From assembly GCF_910589235.1 (NCBI RefSeq), contig NC_060958.1, positions 4,150,742-4,214,741 on the forward strand: a stretch of DNA of 64,000 nucleotides, written 5' to 3'. The notes under the pieces were generated by a model that did not search any database, had not been told where the DNA came from, and saw nothing but the letters and a program-made list of their open reading frames with translations. A program made the position numbers and the translations under genes. Shown here piece after piece: positions 27,000 through 38,640 of the stretch. Position 1 is the first letter of the stretch. Every line of letters starts with the position of its first letter. The DNA is from Vespa crabro. Taxonomy: Eukaryota; Arthropoda; Insecta; Hymenoptera; Vespidae.

Positions 27000-27492
27000 G
27001 AAAGAAGAATAAGGATAAGAAGGATAGATAAGATAAATAGAACAAATTGATCCGAAAGAGCATGATACAGAAAGAGTACGAAAGAAAGAAAGAGACGGAT
27101 AGATAGATAATATATCAGAAAGAAAAATGGAAAAAGAAAGAAAGAGAAGAATGATACAACTTATAATATGCCTGTAGTAACAAAACCCATGAAAGGTATT
27201 TCGAATCAAGCACATATCTTAGAAATATTAGCTTACGATCGGTTACAGTGAACGCGAACACCGAGAAACGGATACTGATTACTCTCCATCGATTAAGGCT
27301 ACATCAGATCATCGATCGGATCACTCGATCGATCTGCTCCAGATCTGCCAAAAAGTATTCTCTTTTCATTCGACACTTTCGAATACTTCGCTGTCTTCTT
27401 GTTGATTTTAGTCGAACGTAAAAGAATAAGAGGAGGAAGAGTAATAAAGAAGAACTATCGTTTCCCGTTATTATTCGAGTTATACATTTATG

Positions 27493-27496
27493 TCTG

Positions 27497-27547
<51 letters not shown>

Positions 27548-27664
27548 TTATATATATATACATATATATATATAAATATATATATATATAAATACATATA
27601 TAGATAAATACATATATAAATACATATATATATACATATGTATATATATATATATATATATGTA
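27493..27664. repeat. (TA)n-rich tract
   Basis: Imperfect TA repeat with TACATA and TAAATA variants over about 170 bp. Confidence 0.9.
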
Positions 27665-28037
27665 TCGTGATCACGAAATTAGGTCAATCATGTATGTATT
27701 TATCTAAGTACCTAGTTCATGATCGGGTTTATATAATTTTTTTGTATAAAAGAACAAAACAGTAACAAGAAAAAATAATTCTACTTAACTAGAAAAGTTT
27801 ATCGAGATCAAAGTGAAATCAAGAAGATTGTAACTGTCTCGAAATCACTCGTACAGATAGATCAAAGAAATTCCATAATCCATGAGGAAAGATAACATAA
27901 TGAAATACGATACGCGCATATTTGACGATATATTGGGGCCGAGATTGAGAGGATTTTTCGGGCGTTAAATCCACGGACGTGTGGCGTTGAGGCCGATGTG
28001 TTATTACGATCTTCACGGATCTTTTTCTTCCTCTTTC

Positions 28038-28112
28038 TTCTACTACTACTACTACAACTACTACTACTACTCCTACTCCTACTCCTACTCCTACTCCTTC
28101 TCCTACTTCTAC
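28038..28112. repeat. (ACT)n and (CCTACT)n repeat
   Basis: ACT units pass into CCTACT units; frames read poly-Tyr/Ser/Leu. Confidence 0.9.
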
Positions 28113-29966
28113 TCTTTACTTCTCCTCTTGCCTCATCCTTACCGGGAAGTCGTCCCACGCTGTTTGCTGGGATAAAAGTTTGGAATGGAATTCAAATGTT
28201 CTCTTTCTTTCTTTCTTTCTTTCTTTTTTCATTCTCTCTTTCTCTCTTTCTTTCTTTCTTTCTCTTTTTCTCACGTAGAATTCCCAAGTTGCTTGTATTC
28301 TACCTGCGAACGGAGCAAGGTCGTCCAGCTCCCTTTTTGACGAACGCGTAAGAATTCATGAAGATGCATGGGTCCTTTTTGAAACTCAAAGAACCCGACC
28401 AGACTCCTATCGTAAATGTTCGGAATTTGTTTAATAATTCTACTTCGAAGTTTTGTCTTTGTTCGAGAATTGTAAGATATTTTTAAATTTAGAAGAACAC
28501 CTTGTTATATATTGCACGCTTTGGCCTCCTTCGTTCTACTCACTATTCTTCCGTTATAACGATGAAATGGAAATTAATTTGACCGAACAAATTAGTCGTG
28601 GTTCCTTAATTGAATAATTATCTCGAGATTAGACGAGATCACTTTATGAACAGGAAAAGAAACTTGGAAAACTTGGAAAAATTTTCATTCGAGTTTACGT
28701 TCTTCTATCTTTTATGTTCTACTTTTATTTCTATCTTTTTTAATTTTTATGTCTTTTTTACTATTTATTTTATTATTATTTGGATTACTCGGTTGACTTC
28801 ATTTGGTAACTAGAAAACTTTTAAAATCCTTTTCAATCTTGGAAAATTAAAGTTTTCGTATTCATAAAACTCAAAGGAACTTTTAAGGGATGAAGATACA
28901 ATATTGTCTAAAAGATATTAAACGTACACAATACATAGCTTGAGAACCACTGCGGTGTCTCGACATATAGAAGGACATAGACGAAACATTATCTATTCGG
29001 CCGATCTTCCATGATTGGCCAAGGAAATCCACTCAGGGTCTAACTTTCTCTCAAGGATCCCCCATCTCCCGCGTGTACTCTTTTGCTCTCTGTTCCCTCC
29101 TTCCTACCCGCACGTACTTATTACATATCAATGTGTGTATATGTGTATATGTATGTGTGAGTGTGTTTTCCACTCTTCCTTTTTCGGTCGTAACAAGACT
29201 TACATGTTCGCGTTTTAAGAGAGGAGACTCCAGATCGGTTAAATAATCCTTCGAATACAACGACGTTTCTTCATAAAAATAAAAAAAAAAGAAATAAAAA
29301 GAGATAAAAAGAAAAGAAGAAGAAATAGAGATAGAGAGAAAGAGAGAAAGAGAGAAAACTAATTTAAAATAAAGGAAGCAAATGTTCGGACAAGAAACTT
29401 CGCCGGTAGAGCTCTTTTGCGTCAGAAACGACGTCGATTCTCTCGGTCGACGAACTCGAAGCTCGCATCCCGAGCGTTATTTTCAACGAGCACCTATAAA
29501 CTCAACCGCTTACGAGCGAATCGCGCGAGCGCACCACTCGCGAGTAGTAAAACGACCTTAATCGTCTTCTCCTTAATATAAAAGAACTCCTTTGGGACTT
29601 CGGAAGAGACGAGAAAGGGAGTAAAAGCCGTATTGAAAGAGAAAACCGAAAGTTGCCTGGACCAAAACGGATGTTGTCCCGTTTAGTCTCTATTAAAGGA
29701 CATGATCGATACAGTAAGAAAAGAAGTTATAGTACTTACTATATATGTATTCTTTTTATACAAAAATCTTTATTCCACGTGTATTCCTATAATCAATATA
29801 TTGTAATATATATGTAAATATATATTACTAGATTATATACAATTCTAATTTTAACAGATAGATATATGTATATTCTATATGAATTTTCAAACTTTTTAAT
29901 AATTTTCGAAATTTTCAAACTATTTAATAAAGATGATGTAATTTTAAATTTCATTACATATTTATT

Positions 29967-29968
<2 letters not shown>

Positions 29969-30026
<58 letters not shown>

Positions 30027-30057
30027 ATATATTTATGAATATATATTATTTATTATC

Positions 30058-30084
<27 letters not shown>
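29969..30084. repeat. (TA)n microsatellite, two blocks
   Basis: TA runs at about 29969-30024 and 30057-30083. A 97-codon frame through them is mostly Tyr-Ile repeat. Confidence 0.9.
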
Positions 30085-30089
<5 letters not shown>

Positions 30090-30456
30090 GAGTCTCTTAC
30101 TTGCCAAATCGATTAACTTCATAAAACAAAAAGTGGAGAAATGTGATGAAATAATATAAATTGCTTTTTAAAATCCTCTTTTAAATATAAATTCAAATAG
30201 ACATTATAGAATATATAAAGGTCTTGTTGCTCCATTTGAATTGCATTATTGCAACAATTTACATTAGAGTACGGTATTAAAGATCAATTTCTGAAGTAAA
30301 TTATTTTTTATTCGATGGTCAAAAAAAGGTTGTTATTTAGTGGCATTAAATAACGGAAATTAGAGAAATTTATTATGAATATAAAAAGTGAAGACTCCAT
30401 CAAGTACTTTGATACTCAAATTTAAAAAAATTCAAAAAGTGGAATTAATCGATTCA

Positions 30457-30556
30457 TCTTGTGAACAATTCATATATTAGATAATTCAGAACTTTGATAA
30501 CACGAATTTACATTTAATTACGATAAATATATTGATAATAATTCGATCACGATATA

Positions 30557-30611
<55 letters not shown>

Positions 30612-30733
30612 ATAATATACATGAGAGATAGGTCATGTTACAATATCGGTATATAACAATCGATAAATAAAAATTCAAGACTGGTAAAGTATTAATTACA
30701 TAAAACAATAGGAAACAATCGAAATAGATACGT

Positions 30734-30790
<57 letters not shown>

Positions 30791-30862
30791 AATTGTATCG
30801 TAATTAAATGTAAATTCGTGTTATCTAAGTTTTGAATTATCTGATATGAGTTGTTCACAAGA
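30457..30862. repeat. Imperfect inverted repeat, arms about 67-69 bp, with (TA)n-rich loop
   Basis: The left arm (30457-30525) is matched by the reverse complement of 30796-30862, from TCTTGTGAACAA through CATTTAATTACGAT. There is a fully identical core of about 30 bp at the inner end and a few substitutions plus a 2-bp indel elsewhere. The 270-bp spacer holds two TA runs (30551-30608, 30736-30786) and a short unique piece. No coding capacity. It could be a MITE-like element whose ends I cannot define, or a segmental inverted duplication. A further TA run follows at 30872-30936. Confidence 0.75.
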
Positions 30863-30892
30863 CCATATATAATGTATATATATATATACATA

Positions 30893-30934
<42 letters not shown>

Positions 30935-31514
30935 CTGTACATACAAATATACAAATTTATTGTCCTTTGTTCAGTGAAGGATCACTCGTCGACTCGTACA
31001 CATCGCTCGCACGATATCCACTTGAATTCAACATCAGAGAGACCGCTATCATCCAAAGCTTGCCTCTCTTCTTTCTCCCTCTCCCCCCCTCTCTCTTTCT
31101 CTCTCTCCTTTCTGTTCATATTTTTTTTCATCTTACGTCTCGCTCGCACTTCGTAAGTTATATACGCATTGATAGGATTACGTTTCACGTACGATAAAGC
31201 ATGGCTACGGTCCATCGATCGAGTAACCGTCTGTTGGTTGGCCACCAGTTTCAAATTTAGCTACGTACGACTTGCTTCATGGAAAGGAGAGCGAACAGTT
31301 TCGTTCGACAACCGAACAGAAATAAAAGTTTCTCTCGTTGGCTCGTACTGCTGTTTTTGTTGCTGTTGCTATTGCTGCTGTTGCTACTACCATTTGCTGA
31401 TGCTTTGCTTGAAGTATATTATATATAGGTATATAGTCGGTGGTATCTCTTCACTTAGTGCACATGTTATGTTCTTAGAATAAATATTAGATAATTCCGT
31501 GACGCAACGGACTG

Positions 31515-31517
<3 letters not shown>

Positions 31518-31574
<57 letters not shown>

Positions 31575-31575
31575 A
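31518..31575. repeat. (CT)n microsatellite
   Basis: A nearly perfect CT run of about 50 bp with a final TTTCTC. Confidence 0.95.
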
Positions 31576-31905
31576 ATCTGACATCTCTTTGATTTTTCTT
31601 TTCTTCTTTTTTCTTCTTTTTTCTTTTTCTTTTATATTGTTGTCAGAGTCTTCGACTCGTTTGTATTCTAAATCGTTTATAATGCATTTACGCACGTTTC
31701 GTCTCTATCTATGAATTCTCATTGGCTTAAATATATAAGTACTTACGTATATTTCGATTATCGAACGAATTTGATCTATGAGTAGTCCCTTCGAATACCT
31801 AAATAGCGTTTATTGAACAATACTATTTACTCAACTGCTTACCCTACGATCAACTGCTTATGTAGGAACTAATAGCGAATTTATTTTTAGCTTGTATATA
31901 TATGG

Positions 31906-31930
31906 GTACATACATAGATATATATATATA

Positions 31931-31966
<36 letters not shown>
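31906..31966. repeat. (TA)n microsatellite
   Basis: A TA run with ATACATAGATA variants at the left. Confidence 0.9.
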
Positions 31967-31967
<1 letters not shown>

Positions 31968-32267
31968 TTTATTGTTTCTCCTTTCAATAATGCTATCACG
32001 TATAGCTTCTTTGCGAGCAATCGAAAATTAGCTTTCTCGAAAAGTGAAAAAGAGAGAAGACGACGAATAAAATCACCCTTTTGTGCCCACCGTGTATATT
32101 GTGTGTAAGTGCGAAGAGCAAATGTTTTCACGTTAAATGTATCTTGATGGTACTGTAGTGCTACATGAACGAAACAAGTGGCTCGAAGCTCGCCAGTTTA
32201 TTTCTACCGTCAGAGTTATCGACGCTGATATTCTACCTTTTCGATGAGATCGAAAGTGAAAGCAAAT

Positions 32268-32421
32268 GAGAATCTATCTTTTTCGTTTCGATTTTATAGA
32301 AAAAAAATTAGAATATTTAGAAAAATTAGAAAAATAGAGAAATATATAGAAACATTTCTCTCTTTACAACTTTTTCGAAGAAGAATTTTTTTTCTATAAA
32401 ATCGAAACGAAAAAGATAGAT

Positions 32422-32425
<4 letters not shown>
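32268..32425. repeat. Perfect 42-bp inverted repeat (hairpin), 74-nt loop
   Basis: The arm at 32268-32309 is the exact reverse complement of 32384-32425. It starts GAGAATCTATCTTTTTCG and includes TTTCGATTTTATAG and eight As. A transcript of either strand would form a 42-bp uninterrupted duplex. The right arm abuts a CT run and then a long TA tract. No open frame. Perfect complementarity over 42 bp implies a recent origin, gene conversion between arms, or constraint. Confidence 0.9.
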
Positions 32426-32499
<74 letters not shown>

Positions 32500-32560
32500 T
32501 ATATAGATATATAGATATATATATAGATATATATAGAAATATATAGATAGAAAGAAAGAG
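32422..32560. repeat. (CT)n then (TA)n/(GATA)n compound repeat
   Basis: A CT run (about 32422-32455), then TA (to about 32497), then TAGATATA units and GAAA purines. Confidence 0.9.
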
Positions 32561-33773
32561 AGAAAGAGTTCCTAAACTGATTTTTCTTGTGTCTAACGTG
32601 TCGTCATATGAATTATAGTAGATAAATCAACAAATCGATCGATCCATCTCTATGCACGAACAAAGACTGTTTATATTATTTAACGTTAATGTCGAAACTT
32701 GCCATTGGAGAAAAAAGAAGAAAGAGAGAGAGAGAGAAAAAAATGTTTTGTCCGCTTATTTAAAATGAGATTTTTTACTCCATACTGACGTGTACTTTCC
32801 CAAAATGGAGTTTTCGAGGTTAAACTCGTTTTCGGCGATCTCGAGGTGGCATGACTTGTTTTTCGCGATCACTGTGACGTCACACGAAAAAATCGCTGAC
32901 GCGAAGTCGATATACTTGCACGTACTTAAGATTAATTCAATTTTGTCCATTCCACATTCCATTATTTATATTATAAGACATGTTAGAAAGATAAAGTTAC
33001 AAGTAGTCGATCCTTTTACCATAACGAGAGACTATACGTATTTTTTCAAAATAAGAATTTAGAATCTTTTGTGAACATCTCTGACGTAAATACATCGTGT
33101 GTACGCATTTTTCACTTGAATCAAACATGTACGCTACCGTATATATATAGGTATCATTCTTGTCGGTCAAAAGAAAGCGACGTTTCGCGCACGTTCATAC
33201 TCGTGTTTGTAGAATGGACCATGTAACTACGACTGGTTAATATTTCTTCTTTCTTATTTTTTTTTTCTTTTTTGTCAAATATATATGTCCAGAAAAATAT
33301 TACAATGAAATTCTAAGTATCCAAAAAATCATTTCCAATGTAAATAATAATGAATAATTAAATGTTCACGATTTTTCGAATACGAGTTTGTCGTAACTTA
33401 TTTTACTCATATTATCAATCTTTATCGAACGTAAATGTTTAATATTTTCTTTTTATTATTAAACATATAACTACGTCGAGAAAAATGTCAGAACAAAATT
33501 ATAAATATTCACGAACGGCATTTGCAAAGTACACGTGTACGAGAATGTGGTCTAAAGAAAATGAATTTTCTATTACGAGCTTCTATTTTATTCAACTTCT
33601 ATTATTCTCTATTATACTCGTATGAAAATGAACTAGGTATGTTTACATTTATTCTTCAATGCAATCCTGTGTTAAAAAAATGTTGAAATCAAATGAAAGA
33701 TTTTCGAAAATATAACTTTAGAAATACAACGAGAACGTATATTACCAATCAATCACGTTATATGATTAACAAT

Positions 33774-33808
33774 TTATATATATGTATATATAAGTATATT
33801 ATATATTA

Positions 33809-33865
<57 letters not shown>
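33774..33865. repeat. (TA)n microsatellite
   Basis: A TA run with a few TATG/TTTA interruptions in its left half. Confidence 0.9.
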
Positions 33866-33868
<3 letters not shown>

Positions 33869-34197
33869 AGAACGTAACTTATCTGTGAAATCGGCTAATT
33901 TCGATAGTATTCCTTTTTACAATACAAGACAAATCGAAAATGAAATAGCGACGATTGACGCGTCTTATGCATTTAATCGTGGCGTAAGAACGTAAATCGC
34001 GAGGGAATGCATCGACGATGCAGCAACTGAAGAATTGCGCTTTAAAGATCGCGAGCACATTGCCGAGCACGCTGGCAAGCTGGCAAAATGCAGGAGACAT
34101 GCTTGTTCATCTACATGTGTTACTCCTATACGTGATTCGAAGCTCGTTTCTTCGCACGTATTTATTATTCATCCGTCACTGGCCTCTCCTATGTTCC

Positions 34198-34198
<1 letters not shown>

Positions 34199-34266
<68 letters not shown>

Positions 34267-34291
34267 TCTCTCTCTTTCTCCCTCTCCCTCT
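34199..34291. repeat. (CT)n microsatellite with TGTC interruptions
   Basis: About 90 bp of CT with two CTGTCT interruptions and a CCCTCT tail. The 178-codon + strand frame at 34035-34571 exists only because of this run. Confidence 0.95.
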
Positions 34292-35313
34292 CTGTTTTTA
34301 TTTCTCATGCATATGTATCGCGGACGCGCGTGGCGATCCTTTTGCGCGTACGCACGTTCTCCACGGGCGCGTGCAACGCTTAGAATTTGTGCGCGCGCGA
34401 ACTCTCCGAACTCGAGGTAACATCGAAGAGGAGGTATCGTGTATTATTTCCCTAGCGTCAACTAGATGCCCGAATCGTTGCGTAATAAAACAAGTCGAGG
34501 TCTTATTTCTTTTTTATATTGTTTTTTTATTTCTTATTTTTCTTTTTTTTTTTTTTATATATCTGCTTTGAAGAATGAAAAATAGTTATTAAGTTTCATA
34601 CTCGAAATTTTCTTCTTTTCTTTTTGTAAATCGCAAATATCAATATTCTCTATAAAATAAGATTATAATTATTAATTTATTACAATAATGAAGTAATTCT
34701 GTAAATAAAATGATTTTGATTAAATTATCTTATTGCGAAAGATGTGGTTCCTTCGAAAAAAAGTGATAAAAAGAAAGAATTTCGATGACTTTACGAGAGA
34801 TAATTAATTTATAATCTTCTTTCTCGGACGTAAAGCAAAGTGGCACATCACCGAGAGAGTTCTCTTCCGAGATCCAGAATCCCCCGACGCTTCCTGATCG
34901 GGCGAATTATTCCCGAGGCGAGTGATTAACGAGCTTCGGGAGAGCTTTTTGGCAGCCGCACGGTATCTCGAAATAGCACGACCGTTAAACAGAAACAAAC
35001 GCCGTTTATAAATGCTCCCCCTTGATGCATTGTTGAGAAAATATACGAGGCCATCGAAATGTCGAGGAAAAAGTTGTTGGCGCGTCGCTAGTGACGTCAT
35101 TCGCACTATAGTATCCGTGAACAAACGAAAAATTGCCTTTTTTCTTTTTTTTTTCTTTTCTCCTCTTCTTCTTTGTTGTTGTCGTCATCGTCGTCGCTGT
35201 TGTTGTTGTTACATTTCAATTATATTTCTACTATATATTTGAACACAGAAAATATTACTGATTAATTGTTCGATTACAATTTCGGTAGGAACAAATTAAT
35301 TTCGGTATTGGCG

Positions 35314-35315
<2 letters not shown>

Positions 35316-35358
<43 letters not shown>

Positions 35359-35411
35359 GAGAGAGAGAGAGAGAGAAAGAAAGAGAGAGAGAGAGAGAGA
35401 AAGAGAGAGAG
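35316..35411. repeat. (GA)n microsatellite
   Basis: About 96 bp of GA with GAAA interruptions. Confidence 0.95.
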
Positions 35412-36003
35412 CGATAAAGATGGAGGAAGAAGAAAGTAGCAGAACAATGACGTTTGTGGTTTTCAGTTTATTTAGGTTTGCCTCGACCATTTGCAAGATT
35501 TCATCCCTTAAACTCAAGCTGATTATTTTGTTGACCGGTTCTTCTAAAAATTGCTATCACATACTCACGCGATAGTTCCCAATGAGAAAAAAGAATTTAT
35601 CTTCAATCAAGAAAAAAACTTTCTCTCTATCATTGCCTTTTTTCCCCTTTTTTTTTAGTTTTCTTTTTCTTTTTTCTTTTTACTTTTTCTTCTATCATAC
35701 CATACCTTTCCATGTATATTTATTTTCAATGGTAAGCCAAAATCAAGAGTTTAGAAATTCTTTTTCAACCGTTTAAACATTCTTTCGTTCTGAGATTTGA
35801 ATATTTATAAAATAAAATATTAAAGGATTGCAAAACGTACGTTAATATCGTAGGAATCCTGATGGACCGTGAATATTGAAAAGACGAATAGAGGTTGGCT
35901 GATAAAAGCCAAAATGATACATCGTAGCAAGGATACAGAGAATACGGAGTGTTTGGAATTTTTCTTTAACGTCACGGCGTCAAACGGTCTCGTGCTTTCT
36001 CGT

Positions 36004-36032
36004 GAGAGAGACAGAGAAAAAAAGACAGAAAC

Positions 36033-36074
<42 letters not shown>

Positions 36075-36120
36075 GACAGAGAGAGGAAGAGAATAAGAGG
36101 GAAAGAAAGAGAAGAAAGAG
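36004..36120. repeat. GA-rich purine tract
   Basis: A GA run with GACAGA and GAAA variants, followed 110 bp later by a CT-rich stretch (36226-36270) to which it is complementary. Confidence 0.9.
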
Positions 36121-37824
36121 TGTCAAGAGAAAAGGCAATTGCATTGTAACAGACGTCATTCGTATTGCATAGAAACATTTGTTGAGGGAGAAAAAAGTCT
36201 AGGCTTTCTCTGTCCTTCTTTGTTTCTTTCTTTCTCTCTCTCTCTTTTTCTCTTTCTCTCTCTCTCTCTTTGTCGTGGTTATTCGATATGACATGACACA
36301 GAGCTTGTCGCGCTAGACTTGTAACGAGAGAAGTTCACCCATCGTTAGAGGCCAAAACAGACATTCGGCTTCACGTACATTGCGTTTTTACACGTGCGCC
36401 CTTATAATTCCAATGTCAAAGTCATCACACGTCTCCCTTACATTCTCTCATCTAATCTCGAATTTTTTAACTTTTTCTAAATTAATATTTCTCTCTTTCT
36501 CTATCTCCCTCCGTCTTTCCTTTTCTGTCTCTCTCTCTCTCTCTCTCTCTTTCTATTTATGTTATTTTTTTACTCTACTTTTTTAATTAAATATTAATGT
36601 AATTAATAAATCAAATATCAATTTAATTAATATATTGATTATGATTTTATTTAAACATTCATCTACATTTTTGTTATCTATTCGAACGAAGAATAGAAAA
36701 ATAACGCGCGTGGATAGAATAGAAAGGACTTAGTGTACGGAAATAAAAATATTTTCAAGGGTCTGTACAGTTCGAAGAATGCCGACAGAAGGGTGAGAAG
36801 AAAGTGAGAATGCATTTTAGCATCAATATTGTCTACCTTCGACAGTTTAGATCTTTTCGTGGCAGGAATTTGCAAACGAGAGGTTAAAGTGCACTCATCC
36901 GTGTGAAGGTAGGAAAAAGAATAAAAAGAGAGAAACAGAGAGAGAAAAAAAAAGAAGATACCGACAATGAACGAGCGAACGAGCGAATGAGCAAGTGATA
37001 AAGAGGTCTTTGTCAAAGGTACCGGGACATTGATTTTCAATAGGTCAGTCGTAGGTCGAGCGTCCGGCCCATATTATAGGGTTCGAACAGTTGGCCCTGC
37101 CTACATTAAGCTTTTGCCGTCAAAATTTGCTTTCGTTGTCGTTGGACACGCCTAACAGCTTTATCATTAAAATTTGATGAACCGTTGATGCAATAACATG
37201 GAGGTTGCATCGGCTTACCATAACAGGTCCTTCTTTTATCCTCTCTCTTTCCCCTCCCTCTTCCTCTTTCTCACTGTCTGCATCTATCTCCTTCATTTTC
37301 CAATAAATTGGGATTGTTGTTTCCATCAAAATGACGCAATAATTTATCGATATAAACGAAAATATAACAAGGTTTTATTAAATGAAATAAAAAAATAAAC
37401 GATACTTAGTTTTGTCAAATATATTTCTTTTATTTGTATCGTATGATCGCATATAAAAGTTTGAAAAAACGAGAATTTTCTGTTATTGTAAGATAATCAC
37501 GGTGAAAAACATTTCATCGTTATCTAGCAGAATCGTCATCGTTTATACGTATTGGCCCTCGTTCATTTCGCGAAGAAATATAACTCACTCGTTTAAATAG
37601 ATACAAGAGATCGCATGATGACGATATCGAAGGGATGTAAATGAGTCACTGTCGAAACTGAAAGTGATATGCAAACATGAAAGGGATCTTTGTCTCTCTC
37701 TCTTTCTCTCTCTTCATCCTCATCTTTCTGTTCTTCTTTCGAAAGACAGACAGAAGATTCTTGATTACGTTCTCGAAGAGTTTTAAAAAAAGGAGAGCGT
37801 GAGAAGCGTCACAATCCTTAAAGA

Positions 37825-37859
37825 GATATATATACATATATATATATATACATATGTAT

Positions 37860-37893
<34 letters not shown>

Positions 37894-37922
37894 ATACAGA
37901 GAGAGAGAGAGAGAGAGAGAGA
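37825..37922. repeat. (TA)n then (GA)n compound repeat
   Basis: A TA run with TACATATG variants (37825-37895) joined to a GA run (37897-37922). Confidence 0.9.
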
Positions 37923-38037
37923 CAAGAAGTCCAAAACTAAACTTGAATAGAAAAACGTGATACACCGCAAACAAAACGGGAACAGTTTGTCGCCACACGA
38001 CAAATAGAAAGACTTGACACCAAGAAAGCGATCGTTT

Positions 38038-38069
<32 letters not shown>

Positions 38070-38084
38070 TCTCCCTGTTTCTTT
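38038..38084. repeat. (CT)n tract at the edge of the assembly gap
   Basis: CT with TTTC and CCTG variants, running directly into the N block. Confidence 0.9.
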
Positions 38085-38284
38085 NNNNNNNNNNNNNNNN
38101 NNNNNNNNNNNNNNNNNNNNNNNNNNNNNNNNNNNNNNNNNNNNNNNNNNNNNNNNNNNNNNNNNNNNNNNNNNNNNNNNNNNNNNNNNNNNNNNNNNNN
38201 NNNNNNNNNNNNNNNNNNNNNNNNNNNNNNNNNNNNNNNNNNNNNNNNNNNNNNNNNNNNNNNNNNNNNNNNNNNNNNNNNNNN
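38085..38284. other. Assembly gap, 200 N
   Basis: Exactly 200 undetermined bases, probably an arbitrary-length scaffold gap caused by the CT repeat at its left edge. Frames translated as X through it are not evidence of anything. Confidence 0.99.
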
Positions 38285-38640
38285 GCGAAGTTAGTATTTC
38301 TCGGTAGCGAAACGCAAATATTTTCGCTATGGTGTATAGTCAACGGCTGCCGGCCCGATGGTAGATCTTGTTCTTTACAAAGAAAACTGCGGTTCTAGTG
38401 CGGTCGAGAGAAGAGTAACACGATAGCCGACGGAAAGCGTCGCTATGTTTCGTCCAACTTTGTTCCTTATTCGCTAACTCATATTACGATTAAAAGATAA
38501 TATTGATAAAAAAGTTACTTAAACGTAATAGAAGAGAAACGAAAGAATATAATTTAAAATCCGCAAGAATTCAGAATTTGCAGATACGAATTAACAGAAT
38601 AAAATTGGATATAATTATATGAGTTATTTTTCTTCTCTTT

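Larger units (their letters stand above)
22801..30456. other. Intron segment: microsatellite-dense, no gene
   Basis: No coding sequence recognised. Minor repeats: TTCG/TACG (23606-23656), GAA/GGA purines (23870-23945), GA (24088-24113), TTTC (28203-28270). 25250-25390 and 25560-25680 are unique CpG-containing patches. 25980-26170 is a unique stretch with several ATCGATGC/GCATCG words. 29395-29700 is CpG-rich unique DNA. A weak ratchet-like TAG|GTAAGC lies at 25974/25975. 28430-29010 and 29085-29960 outside these patches show nothing I can name. Confidence 0.45.
30863..38084. other. Intron segment: repeats and two CpG-rich islands, no gene
   Basis: No coding sequence recognised. 31000-31350 and 32120-32260 are unique. 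32560-33770 is mostly unique AT-rich DNA containing a CRE-type TGACGTCA at 32875-32882. 34300-34410 is a short CGCG-rich patch. 34800-35130 is a CpG-rich island with another TGACGTCA (35092-35099); its 106-codon minus-strand frame looks like no known protein. 36236-36270 and 37690-37720 are minor CT runs. 37020-37640 shows nothing I can name. Confidence 0.45.

Noticed and set aside
34035..34571. 178-codon + strand open frame
   Set aside because: Its core is a translated CT repeat (Ser-Leu), its ends have no protein-like character, and an overlapping frame is equally long.
34804..35124. 106-codon minus-strand frame in the CpG-rich island
   Set aside because: Non-repetitive, but no motif, no recognised homology, and no splice partners; more likely chance in GC-richer DNA.
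37500..37530. TTATCTAGC word resembling a miR-9 seed region
   Set aside because: The match does not extend across the mature microRNA and no hairpin is evident.
38014..38343. Frames running through the N gap
   Set aside because: They are open only because N codons are not stops.
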